From Ostrinia nubilalis (taxonomy: Eukaryota; Arthropoda; Insecta; Lepidoptera; Crambidae), in contig NC_087090.1 in the NCBI RefSeq assembly GCF_963855985.1, forward strand, positions 16,366,501-16,430,500: DNA of 64,000 nt, in the 5' to 3' direction. Position 1 is the first letter of the stretch; each line of letters opens with the position of its first letter. Shown in pieces: positions 24,900-36,992 of this stretch. Made by a program: the position numbers and the translations under genes. A model generated the notes under the pieces. It had not been told where the DNA came from and ran no database searches. It saw only the letters and a program-made list of their open reading frames with translations.

Positions 24900-27800
24900 C
24901 ATAATTTATATCTTGCATCATTTACCAACGCATCGGGAACAGGTGGTGAAGCGTTTTACAAATTAGCGTTGCGATCGCGCGATACGACGCGACATCGCGC
25001 GTCCGCGTCAATCGTCGTAACGAAGCGCGTATTGTATGCAAAGCGCACTACCGCTCGCTCAGCTTACGACGACCTAACGCTATTTATTGCTACGCACGAC
25101 AAAGACGTATTGCCAATTTTTTCAGTTTTCGAAAACCTGTGTAACTGGTAATTAAGGCTCTATTTTCACGAAAGGAAAGCTTAAATTCGCTTGTATTTCA
25201 ATAGAAAACTCAAGCCAATTTCATACAAAAACGTTAACCTCGGAAAATGGCTTTATCAGTGAAAAACTTTAAACACGATCTCCCATGAAAAATCTTTATA
25301 CCTATTTTTTCCGCAATCACCAATATTATAAGTTCCATTGTGCGGCCGCGATAGCCTGGAGCATTGGCTCAAACTGATCCTTTCCAAAACCGTCCCCAAA
25401 GCCGTACGATCTCATTCGCGTTATTTAAAATCGACTCTACAACTCACATTCCTGCGTTCATAATCGCTCGCTTCGGTGTAACTTATATGACGTTCTGTCA
25501 TCATGACACGGCATCGCCTCTCGCGTATACGCCAGACCTGTCCACTCCAAAGTGTATGCTATCCTCGGTGGTTAAGGCAGGAAATCGTATAGGAAATTGA
25601 GGGGATTTAGTCCGTTTAGTCGACGCCGCGACTGGCGCTATCGGCATCACCTTAATGATGTCTCGATGGTGGATAGCCATTGTGTTGGATGTAAATTTGT
25701 AGCCGTCGGCGCGGGTAATGATGTGAGAACAAACTGAGATCCCGATAGCCAGATCTGGATCGCTTTCGGCCCACTGTGCGGGATTGTATTCAGCTTTCGG
25801 CTTCAGCCCGTGCGATCGTCGTATTTTTATTTTGAAATGCGAACGAGCATTGTTTCTGTCTTGTAAATCATAAACAGATGAGATAACGAGCGTCGTTCAG
25901 GGCCGAGTTACGTTGCAGTTTCGCCAACTATTATGCTCCTGTCATTAGCCTGCGACCTTCCAAACAAAAACTAAGCATTCAGGCCATTTCAAACCCTTTT
26001 CACATTATTCCACACAACAAACAAAACGTTACATTCAAAATGGCCGCGCTCAAAATGGCGGTTGTGATGGCGTCATTAACACACAGTTATCGCACTATTT
26101 TGTCGACTAGACAAAATTTCAGTCTTTCAACGTGCGTCGGCGTAATGAAAGCGATGTAAATGATGCTTTGACGAAAACGCGATAAATAATAAGCCCACTA
26201 AAATGAGGTTGATGAAAAACGGCTCACGATGGGGGGTAGCAATATTTTTGCTGAAAATTAGGCTGTCATTTTGCTTAGGGATGCGGTCAAGTCACAATTT
26301 AGCTTGATTAATCGCTGTGATTATGATAGTTTCCAATGTAAATGACAAACTCATAAATTACTGGTTTAGAAACGGATTTAATGTTCCACTAACGGACAAA
26401 TAAACAAACACGATGTAAACAATTTGAACAACCACAAAATTGCTTTACATACCCATTTGAAGTCTACAATTAAGTCACTACGACAACAAGCCATAACATC
26501 TTTATCTGAGTGAATCGATTCTTTTTCTTTTAAATCGACTATCTGAATCGAGTGTGGCGCCTGCCGATCTCTTTTATCGAGGCATTATCGGGGACTAATG
26601 CACTGGGCGCGATAACGCGGACATAAGAGCAGGGGCAGATAAACGCGGTGTGGCCATGTTAAAAATAGTTTACACGAATAGTTGTCTGCTCCGTGCCAGA
26701 AAAACAACCTGTTTGAATCCGTATGTATTCATGTCGAGGTTTTCTCTGTGTAACGGGCCAAATTAGTGTTAAGAAAATTTATTGCGCTTGTGTATCTATT
26801 AATATAATTTTCTTTGATTAACAATATTTTCTGAAAAACAAAATCTACGCTTACTAGTTCATAATGTTTTGTCGACTACCAAAAGGACAATATGAACTGC
26901 TCGAAGTATTTTACCGACAAAACCAGTACTTTGTGATTACAACAGTAGATAACATTCAAAATACTTAAGTAACGTTCTATTTATAACATCACCGCATTCT
27001 TATGGGCAATAAATAATGAGCTATATTTATGTGTGCTCTTAATCGATCAACTGACAGAACCGATACGGGCGCATCCCTAACCGCATTTTAAAAACTTGGA
27101 ATTCCTTTTACAAATTCTTTCCAAATTCAAATTCAAACTTATCGACCGCCGAAACGAATACATCTTCCTTATTTAAATTGTCATTACGAACTCTTTCCTT
27201 CGGTTATCGAGTGGGGCCGGCTTCGGAGAGATGGCAATAATAAAAATTATCTATACAAATGGCCGGGGATTACACGGCGACATAAATTCGGCTCTGGGCC
27301 AATGAGCGCGGCTGAGGAGAGGAGATAAAGGGTCATCGGTTTTTAGAACGCTTTCGGTTTTCGCTAGTTTGTTGATGGTTAACAATTTTTCAGACTGATT
27401 ACCGAGATTAGGCGCACACTTAATGTTTTAGTGTGAACGCGTTTGTTATCTCTCGTCTGCGTCTACAGACTGTAGTTTGGAAACATTTTGTTCGGTTTGT
27501 TAAGCTTTTAACTTTTCTAGTCACTCCTTAGTCCTGGTACTTAGGTACTTCTATTTTATTTAATAAACTTTTACGCCCATTGGATGCAATCTGTGAGTGC
27601 AAATGTGCTTCGGTTCGTTTACACGCATAAATCGCCGCGGATTAGTACACGCGTTCACGTCCCAAGGCTTCGTCAGGGCGGGCAAATATTTTAAAGTCCA
27701 ATTCCGTCGAAAACAGGAAAAAATCTCGGCGGCCGCCGTCGGTATCGGCGCTCAGCGAGACACCGCCTAGAGTTATACGACAAAAATGCTAATTTTCAAA

Positions 27801-29580
27801 TCTCGAACTCGCTCGCCGGCCACAATCGAAACGACACCGCACTCCTTTATTTGCAACATCCACTCTATCCCTCCGCCTCGCTCTGTCGCCTGCCTTAATA
27901 ACTCATTTATTTTCGAAAATCGAACGAATATGACGTACACGCGCGATAACACGAGATCCGAATCGCAAGTTTTCTTTAATTACACGACTTAAATTGTGGA
28001 GAACGCGTATCGACGCCATCTGCAGGCGTCCGCTAGTAATTTTTGAGATAGCGTACTCCGATTAAACGTGAATTTATTAAAAATAAACAGCCGTCCTGCC
28101 TGTACAGCTTTCTCGCAATAGCATTCATGAAATCGCTGTAAAAAATATTATGTCGCGTTGATAAAAGTGGCGGACAAGTTTATGCGATTTATTCATGAAT
28201 TCAATTGATTTCTTTTGCTTTATCGTGTGGATCTGTTATTGTCGACGGCAGCTCCTGATCGGGCCTAACGCGCGATCAAGGGTGTCGGGTAATAAAGTGC
28301 AATAAAAACAATTTGTGCTTCATGAAAATTGTAACAGCGTGTATGAACATCATATTAGATGTTCGCTCGATCCATCAACGGCTCGTTAGCGCGTTAACAT
28401 GCCGAGAGCGAGAGGTTTTTTACTTTTTCAAACCAGTCCGCGCTAGTGTTGAGCGCCCGTTTTTGTGTCGAGCCTCGATCGATTGTCAGTAGTAATTGGT
28501 ATGGGAGTAGCAGATGTTAAACATGATGTTTGACGGTGAACAGAGTTAATTATTTTCGTGTCGTAGGCGTACTGCGACCGTTCGAGATCCAATCGCGATC
28601 AAGATACCGCCGTAATACAAAAAGGGAATGGATCATTCCACTTTGATTGTTCGATTGTACAACAATACGCTGTTAGTTTAAATTTAATTCACGTTATTAC
28701 AAACATCAATCTTGATTCGGGCCCGAGTAGGTATCGCTGTAAACTTTTCCCGATAGCGATCGCAGCGAATGCTAAAGAGGAAGCGTAGGTAGAAACGTTG
28801 AATGCAAATAAAGTTTACTTGAAATCAAGATCATTCTCGCTGCGATGTAGCGGGTATAATAAATCGTGCTTTTATTTTTCTCAGTTGAAATAAATAAATA
28901 TCTACGATCTTCTGCGGAAGAGTGTTATCGGGCCATCAGTTTCGCGGAATGTCGCGGGTTCCGCAAATCAAATTACGCATTCGAAATTCGAACGGCGGAC
29001 GAATCAAAGCGCTGGTGTCGCTATCGCTGCGTTCGCAATCGACATATTAATATTCGATCTAGAGCCGTCTCGATGTTCTCGATTCGTATAATTAAAATCG
29101 AGATCGATCCGATTGGACGGCGGATTCCGTCACGTTATTCATCATAAGTACCGCCTACTTTTGACGCCTCCAGCGCTGCGTGTACGCAACTTTTAAGCTG
29201 TTTATTTATATGTGATGTTATCGTTTAATCGCGCGATCGTTAATTTAGTGTTGTATCCGCCATTTTGTGGAGACGATTGCGGCAATTAAAAAGTCACAAG
29301 TGTATTCAAATTATGTTTTAATGGGGTCCCTGGCAATCTGCGTTCGATTAATCAAGTGTGGCGTATGAGTGGAGTTATGGGGGGTGTATTATGAAATCGC
29401 ATGTGTTTTTACGGAGGTGTGGTGGGGGTTCGAGTCGTGCGCCGTGCGGCGTATCGTCGCGTTTTGCATAGATTTAAAAACTCGATAGTTATGCAAATGT
29501 CCCGCTGCCGTGTTTGCTTGTTCTGAGTTACGACGTGGCCTGGTAATAGAGCCTATCAGAATTAGACCTTTTTAGTGAGT
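24900..29580. other. CpG-rich, repeat-poor non-coding block
   Basis: A 4.7 kb stretch with many tcgcgat, gcgataa and tatcg motifs, in which I recognise almost no interspersed repeats. Small ORFs here (for example 24720-25151 and 28866-29147) have no domain and start at non-ATG codons or mid-sequence. A conserved regulatory region of ush is possible but unproven. Confidence 0.4.
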
Positions 29581-30029
29581 GTTTTTTCCGTTGCACCTTG
29601 CGACTGCGGATTGCATGCTCTGAGGACATACGAGTCAAATTTCAGGAAATTAAAACAAGTAACACACGAACAAGGAGTTAGTTACATTGACGTTAAAGAA
29701 ATAGCCCAGTTACATTTTATTATATCAGCCGTAGGTGTGCAAAAAATTTGCGCTAGTTGGCTGGAAATTTTAACGTGATTGCTTAGCTTTACTAGTTATT
29801 TAGTTCCTATTTTTTATTCGTACTTAACAAAAGCACTACTGTAACGACTCTATAAAATATATTCGATGTGGGTTGTAGTTTCTTTGGCGTCTGAGCCTAA
29901 TTAGGCTCTATTTGTTGGAATCATTGCCAGTTTATGTTGGCGCGTACTACGCCTATCTTCCTTCACTCATTGTCATATTGAAAGCATTCGTGATACACTT
30001 TGAAGTTAATAGTTAGGGCTCTAGTCTTA

Positions 30030-30147
30030 GGCTGAGTTGCACCACTAAACTTTGCCCGTAACTATAACGATAACCGGCGTATTTTGTATGGACATTGACA
30101 GATTTTTGACGTTTGTAACAGTCAAAGTAAGATGGTGCAACCCAGCC
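30030..30147. mobile_element. MITE with TTA target duplication
   Basis: 118 bp, flanked by TTA (30027-30029 and 30148-30150). Ends GGCTGAGTTGCACCAC and the complement of GTGCAACCCAGCC. A very common lepidopteran terminus type. Confidence 0.75.
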
Positions 30148-30511
30148 TTATGGTAGAGCGAACTGCTAGTTTAAAAACATCTTTACATTGATTTTTAAAA
30201 AAGAACAATAGCCTCTAAACAAGTGATTGAAGCAACATTAAGAAACTAGAACTAAATAAAATATGCGAATAACTGGATATAGTTTAAATAGAGATGACTA
30301 TTAATTCAGCATAGACACAGATATGGGACGCGATAGTCGGCCGATATGCCTAGCAAGATGGGCTGATATTTGTCTAAGAACAGGCTGAGAATGTCTGAAG
30401 TATTTTCGAGCTCTTTATACAGAGTGATTAACTTTTACCATTTATGACACTTATAGGATGAAAGCAAAGATAATAAAATGACAAATTAAAAAGATAAACA
30501 AATTGCAATTA

Positions 30512-30735
30512 GGGCTGATTTTTCAATCATATTACTTTTACTATTTATGACATAAATTATAGGATGAAAGCAAAGATAACAATATGACAAATTAAAATGA
30601 TGAACAAATTGTAAGCAGGGTAACTTTTGCCTGAAGAATCAAATTGTCATTTTAACATTTTCCCATACAAACACTGTCGATAGGTCAATGTTATTCCTGA
30701 ATTAAAAAGTTATTAGATAATTTAAAAATCAGCCC
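30512..30735. mobile_element. MITE with TTA target duplication
   Basis: 224 bp flanked by TTA (30509-30511 and 30736-30738). Ends GGGCTGATTTTTCAATC and the complement of AAAAATCAGCCC. Confidence 0.75.
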
Positions 30736-31014
30736 TTAAACTAGAAAAGCGCCTAAATGCTTGTCCTTTATCATTCCATCCCCTATTTATTCTCTCTAGC
30801 AACTCCAAACATCACACCCGACATCAGTAGCGAATTTAAAATCAAATGGTTTACAGGCATTCGATTTGAATACACAGAATAGTAGAAATGAATTTATTTG
30901 TAAAAAATATTGTACGCGGATAAAATTAGGCAAACCTAACAGCACAGTACACAGTTGATAAGATTGTACAGGAGAACTTGGATAGAAAAGTTACTTTTTT
31001 ATTCACAACGAGGA

Positions 31015-31200
31015 AGTTCTTGGCCTGTATCTCACCGGATGGTAAGTGATGATCAGGCCGAAGGTGGAACGAGCTTCACCCGGAATCCTCGACCACGGAG
31101 GAACTGGCTATCTTACCTCTAACTGCCGGAACACAACAATGCTGTTAACATTGTTGTTATGGCGACAGACTTAGGTAAGATGGTGGTTACTTCCTTTAAT
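31015..31200. repeat. lepidopteran interspersed repeat fragment
   Basis: Includes ctcaccggatggtaagtgat, aaggtggaacgagcttcacc and aacattgttgttatggcgac, which I recognise as a widespread lepidopteran repeat, probably LINE-derived. Boundaries approximate. Confidence 0.5.
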
Positions 31201-31322
31201 AAACCACCCAACGAAATTTCTGCTGGTTAGAAGCCTTTGTAAAATACCTAGAATTTTTCTTATTCGACACCCGGTATAAGTGCGACATTAACGAGTACTT
31301 CAGTTATAACTAGAACAAGGCA

Positions 31323-31636
31323 GGTCAGCATGATTCTTGGCCGGTAATTAGGGTTGTGTATGCAAATGGGACCGCACCCGCGTGACATTATAATGCTGGT
31401 GTGCAGTACATACGGTGACGCCACAAAAAGGCTGCGTTAAGTTTCGTATGTTTGTGTGAAAGAAAAAGAAATATATTTTAGAACTATTGGTACTGTTCTG
31501 GATACTATTATGATACTAGAGCGATGGGAGTCAAGAGCATGATTCGTGGCCGGTAATTAGGGTTGTGCAGCAGTACAGGAATGACGCCACTGAAAAGGCT
31601 GCTTTAAGTTTCACATGTTTTTGTGAAAAGAGTTAA
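31323..31636. repeat. direct duplication (31323-31466 and 31531-31636)
   Basis: Both copies contain ggccggtaattagggttgtg, acgccac.aaaaggctg and gtttcryatgtttktgtgaaa. Diverged, same orientation. Confidence 0.65.
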
Positions 31637-32639
31637 AATTATTAAACCGGTCCTGGATAAGTGTGTTATAAGATACATTTCAGAGAGACTTTGTACTTAG
31701 TTATTATCAGCTGAAAGTAAAATTAGAACTACAGAAATGGCATAATACGACTAGACATTGTTTATTTTTTCATGCAGAAAAAGGCAGTTAAGTATTTGAC
31801 CGCAATCGCACCTGATGTTAAGTGAGATGCTGTCTTGGAAAAGCCTTGAAAAGGCCCGGATTATAATGTTTATTTGTTTGTGTTATTTCACTATGTTTCA
31901 TATTAAACTCATAAGAAAATGGAAAATTGATTAAACCTGAAACGTGTAAATATTTTTTGCATTAAGACTCGCATCTCAAACTTTTAAAAATAAATGTAGA
32001 AATATTGTTGTAGCAGTAGTTAAACAATAGATATAATGTGTATTTTCGATCTAATTATTTACTTAAAATTACTAAAAACTTCATGAAAATAATTATTTTA
32101 AAACCTTGAAACTTACTTTTCAGCGAACGCAAGAAAGTTATTGTTGGTTTTACACAAAAATTAACATTCGCCTAAAACTACACGAAAAGAGTTCTAATTT
32201 TCCGTCGTAGCTTATGTAAGAGCGATCGCCATGTATGTATTTTCTTTTTTCATTTATCGCGACTCAAGTATGTACTTAGCATACGCACTATTGTTGACCT
32301 GAGAACTGTGGCAACTTGGATATGGCAATTTCAGAAGGAAGAAAATCTTTCAAAACGCATCATTAATTTAATACAAATCAACATGATGTGCCTGTTTACT
32401 TCAGTGCTACCTGTAAACTCGGCCTGGCTATTTTCACTTAAAAACGGAGAATGACGGAGATATTATGAGAGATTTTTTTTTTTTGTTTATTAATCACGCT
32501 ATTACTTTAAAGTTCAAAGAGTAGAGTAGGTAGAGCTTTCTATATTTATGTAGCTAAATGACAAATTCAATCATTCCGAAATACATAAAAAAATAGTAAT
32601 GCTCGGTGTTTATTTACGAGATCGAGTCAGAAATAAGGA

Positions 32640-32935
32640 GATTCGTAAACGAACCAAACGGCGATTTGGTACATAAGCTTGCTAAGCTAAAGTGGCAATG
32701 GGCAGGGAATGTACGCAGAACTTACGGCCAATCGGGCAACAAGGTTCTGGAGTAGAGTTCACGTACTGGGAATGCAGCGTGGGACATCCATGGTGGACCA
32801 ACGACCTCATAAAAGTAGCAGGAAGAAGCTGGATGTAAATCACAACCAGGTCAATATGAATATCATTGGGGGAGGCCTACGTTCAGCAGTTGGTCGTCCT
32901 GTGGCTGAAATGATAACGATGACTTACTTGACTTG
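32640..32935 (+). mobile_element. RTE-type LINE 3' end (fragment)
   Basis: About 300 bp in plus orientation, encoding degraded RTE C-terminal sequence (KLKWQWAGNV-like, then VDQRPHKSSRKKLDVN) and ending gtggctgaaatgataacgatga. Confidence 0.75.
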
Positions 32936-33170
32936 ATGTCCTATGTCCCCTAGATAGGGCAGAAGGCGTCCACAACAGTCCTCCATCGCGTTCGGTCTTG
33001 AGCTTCGCGTTTGATCTCGCTCCAAGTCTTGCCGATTTTCAGCTGCTTCAGTGCGCCGCCAAGTTTGTTTGGGGCGACCACGTTTGCATTTTTCTTGGGG
33101 GTTCCAATGATGATGATGACATAAAAAGTGTCAGGAGTCCTGTCACTTTTTATGTCCTGACTCAGCACCT
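32936..33170. repeat. repeat fragment with terminal near-palindrome
   Basis: Sequence typical of an interspersed repeat (gcgttcggtcttgagcttcg ... tccaatgatgatgatgac). It runs into a near-perfect palindrome at 33118-33156 (gacataaaaagtg and complement around caggagtcctg). Confidence 0.45.
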
Positions 33171-35047
33171 TCATCATAGAACTGCGTCACCTACAGCACA
33201 GATTTCGGTTCTTAAGAAATACCATATCCATCTTTCCCACCTTGGCGTCCCCCACATGTGGCAACACTCATGAATATTAACTTACGTTTTACATCAATCA
33301 TACTCCAGAGGCCGAGATCGCCTCGGCGATTGCACACTCGTTTGTTAAAGGGTTGATTTCGTCAAGGAAGTGGGTTAATGAACCGATTAATGAATCTAGT
33401 AAACGCCTCTTTAGTAGCCATTTCGGTAAGTAATGGCCTCTTGCGTTAAACTAAGATAAAGTTCCAATTGGTAATACTAATTTGTGTATGCCTTGACCTG
33501 TTTTGATGAGTTAGAAAAATCTACCATCGAATATTTTTTCATACTGGCAACACTGATCTCAAAACCTCAAATCAGAAAAAAAATTCCAGGCCAGGAAGGA
33601 AGGCGTTTAAAAAAAAAACCTCAAATCCGTCTCTTTTGATGAATTACGAAAATTCTACCACCAAATATTTTTATTTTTTTACACTGGCAACTACATTACC
33701 TCAAATCTTGCATACGCGATGCATTATCAGCTTAAACAGCCTGTCTCATAGCCGCATCGCAGTTGTACAGTTAGGAGCAAAAACATGTTGTAGGTACCTA
33801 TCTCTTAAGGTAGGTACAGTTGTTGCGGCTTCTGCGTTGATTTAGCCCGAGGCGTCTAAAACAATATTTTGCAGATGTGATTATAGCGATAGTTTTTTGA
33901 AACGTGTATTGTTAGATATGTAAATGTTTTGACGGCTAGTTACTGATAACTCTTGAGTTTAAGGATTGACTTGACCCTCTAGGAGTCAGCTAACTTTGAA
34001 ACTAATTTTTCATATCTATTAAGCATAATTTGATTTTTTCACCTATAAATGACAGACTAGAGAATACATGGGTAAAACACAAACAAATGGTAGTATTAAT
34101 TTATCAATTGTACTTTTTTATCGACTGCACCAATAAGCAAGTGAAATTACAAATTGTCATTTCTATGTCAAACAATGAAATGACATTTATATTTATGTCA
34201 TTTATTTTTACAATGTCTTCAGCTTGAAGACAGCTCATAGTTTTTGGTTGGGACTGTACGTGTTATCGCTCGCGCGAAGACATCAAGATTTATTCGTCAT
34301 GCGCCGGACGCGGGCACTATAAGGAAATGTTTATCTAGGTCCGTTTGCAGCGTTTTTGCTGGTGGCCCACGGCACGATCGCACTGTCCCGGCGCATTTAT
34401 TTGTACTGCGAAACAAATCGAAGGAATAGATTTTAGATTTCTTGTTAGTCCTTAACTATGTTAAATAGGACGTGTTGTCAAGTTGCTGGGGAATTTTTAT
34501 TTGAAATGTTAGATGTAGTATAAGGTTTGTTTGTATGATACGACTCAAAACGTGTTGTAATCGTTACTTGTAACTTCTGAATCCTGTACAAAAAGGAACG
34601 TATATTTCAGAAAAGGTGTAAGAAGGACATCTACAAGCTTAACGTTGCTTTGCCGCTCACTGCGTAATTGTTTTCTAATAAAACCTAAAATGTAAGTTAA
34701 AAAATATTTTCAAGTTATCTGTCAGTTAGTTATACAACCCTCCTTTTGACGCAATCGGGTAAAAACGGGGCAATTTTACACCAAACTTCTCTTTTTCAAA
34801 TGGTTATTTTATATTATTCAAACTTACTCCTGCATAGCATTCATCCACAGCCATTTATTCTTACAAATAATTTTATTTTAAAGAAAGAAACTCAAAGCAA
34901 CAGGGTTGCAGTTGCTTGCGATAGCGCGGCAGGCGATACCGCGCGATATGTTAATGCGCGATCGTGACGCACGCGCGGACAGCCGCACATCATAGTGATA
35001 CAGGCATTGCTATACTCACTTCTTTTATTTATTTTTTTTTATCTGTA
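33171..35047. other. non-coding spacer
   Basis: AT-rich, with a CpG-rich patch at 34905-34985 rich in gcgatagcgcgg and gcgcgat motifs. No supported gene. Confidence 0.4.
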
Positions 35048-35049
35048 TA

Positions 35050-35190
35050 CAGGGTGTCCCTTAAAGAGTGTCAAACTTAAGGAGACCGTATCTGAAATAG
35101 AGATGCTTTTCCAATTATTTTTTTTGTATAGATGGTCACCATTAGTCTATCACCTCCTTAAGTTTGGCACGCTTTTTACGAGACACCCTG
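35050..35190. mobile_element. mariner-like MITE, 141 bp
   Basis: TA-flanked (35048-35049 and 35191-35192) with inverted ends CAGGGTGTCCCTTAAAGAG and the complement of TACGAGACACCCTG; further inner pairing aacttaaggag/ctccttaagtt. Confidence 0.75.
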
Positions 35191-35192
35191 TA

Positions 35193-36264
35193 CTGACTCA
35201 GTAATCACTAAATCTCAGAAACTACAAGTGCTAGGAGTCTCAAATTTTGCATGTGGGGTTTTTAGAACGTAACGGGATTTTGCAAAATTCAACCCGCGTT
35301 AATTTTGACAACGAATCAGTAGTTTTGGCAAAATACAAAAATGATTAAGCTCAACGTGAAAGGCTGAGAAAAGGGGTCAGAAAATCAGTTAAAATACCTA
35401 GTCAAGATATTTTATTATCTGTTATAGATTGTTTTGTAATTAAGTAGCATTAACTCTTATTTAGCCTATTGCTCGAGTCACTGAGAATTCCTATTACCTA
35501 GGGTCAAAAAACCTTCACAAATACATCAACAAAGTCTTAATTGAAAAAATAATTGTCTCTAGATCTTCATTACATCATAATTTATTAATTTACTTCCTAA
35601 TTTCTTAAGATTGGAAATCCTTGATCGTTAAGAGCCATTTCACAAAAAAGTTCCGCGCGAATTTAGGTAAAAGCTGTCAACGCAACGTCAAAAGAGTAAA
35701 AAGAACGCTGAAATGGACAAAAAAATCTTGAGCCGTGACCGTATTAAGACTTGATTTAAGTTATTAATTTTAAGGTAGAATGAGGTATTCAAACTTGATT
35801 AATTAATTTAAATTTTTAATAGAGTTTATTAAGTCTTTTATATTTCGATTCATAATGAAACACGAATAGGTATAATATGTAAAATATATATTAAGTACAA
35901 AATAAAGACAGTCACATAGTGAAAAATAAATCTGCCCCCTTACAGCTCCATCATCGGACCCTGGATACGAATAATGAAACACGAATAGGTATAATATGTA
36001 AAATATATTAAGTACAAAATAAAGACAGTCACATAGTGAAAAAAAAAATCTGCCCCCTTACAGCTCCATCATCGGACCCTGGATACGAAATATTCGTCAA
36101 GGCAAATCACACAAGCCCAAACTCCATATGGTTCTATTGTTTTGTTACGGAGGTGGCCATTTGCATCTCCTCCAGATCCATTATCAGACAGAGCTAAGAA
36201 ATAAATAAATAAATATTATTATAAGTAAACAAATAACTAAAATAATTCATCTTACTATCTTACT
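35193..36264. other. non-coding spacer with a tandem duplication
   Basis: AT-rich; holds the tandem duplication at 35852-36088 and a short (AAAT)n run near 36203. No gene. Confidence 0.4.
35852..36088. repeat. tandem duplication of a 119-bp unit
   Basis: Units 35852-35970 and 35971-36088 are nearly identical; they differ only by a 2-bp and a small A-run indel. Recent local duplication of unidentified sequence ending ggaccctggatacga. Confidence 0.9.
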
Positions 36265-36720
36265 TTTTACTAGTCTTACTAATATTATAAATACGAAAGT
36301 TTGTGTGGATGTCTGGATGTTTGTTACACTTTCACGCAAAAACCACTGAACAGATTTTGATGAAACTTTACAGTACAGTACAGCAGTACTAGGCAGTCTG
36401 TGTTTAACTATCACTCGGGTCGGACGTTCCTATCGCAAGACCTTTGGTTCACTCAGTTCCGATACGACTCTAGTGCTGTGTGTAATTATTTTCGTTAATA
36501 CACTGAGTTTATTAATTTCTACGAGTGGATTTCATTTTGCCTGAGACCTACGCCATGAACCCTGAACCAGAAGACCCTGTCGCCAGCGACAGCGACGCTC
36601 ATCCATCCCTGGCGTCGACCAGAATAACAATGTATAGGCTATAATTTATGACGATCTGTGACAAACTAAATTTCAAGCGGGTGAAGCAGCGGGCAATACT
36701 ACATATTTCATACTAGCTTT
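36265..36720 (-). mobile_element. retroposon tail (minus) split by a 240-bp insertion
   Basis: The ends match the retroposon class at 16117-16300 (cttactaatattataaata ... caagcgggtgaagcagcgg), but the middle is replaced at about 36380-36620 by unrelated sequence containing a short leader and ATG (36555). Confidence 0.6.
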
Positions 36721-36961
36721 TTGCCCGCGACTTCTTCTGCGATGAAGTGGAAAATGGTTCTACATTATAGAATTAAAATATTCTAAGAAAATTACTTTGT
36801 TTACTTTTTTTTATATAAGTTTATATTTTTCACAACAAAAAATTAGTCATAATGGTTTGCCCAACTTTATGTGTATATTTACCTGTGGAAACTTAATTGG
36901 TTTATGTGTTTTCTCACTGCACCTAAGTTAAATTATATTGTAACTGTATGTTTCCCAAAAA

Positions 36962-36992
<31 letters not shown>

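Larger units (their letters stand above)
29581..32639. other. non-coding region with several small elements
   Basis: Holds the MITEs at 30030 and 30512, a partial duplication (30434-30510 resembles 30538-30619), a LINE-like repeat at about 31015-31200 and a duplicated segment at 31323/31531. No gene supported. Confidence 0.45.

Noticed and set aside
24720..25151. 143-codon ORF
   Set aside because: Starts at GTG, low complexity at the N-terminus, no domain; lies at the edge of a CpG-rich non-coding block.
28866..29147. 93-codon ORF in CpG-rich DNA
   Set aside because: No domain or splice context; composition explains the open frame.
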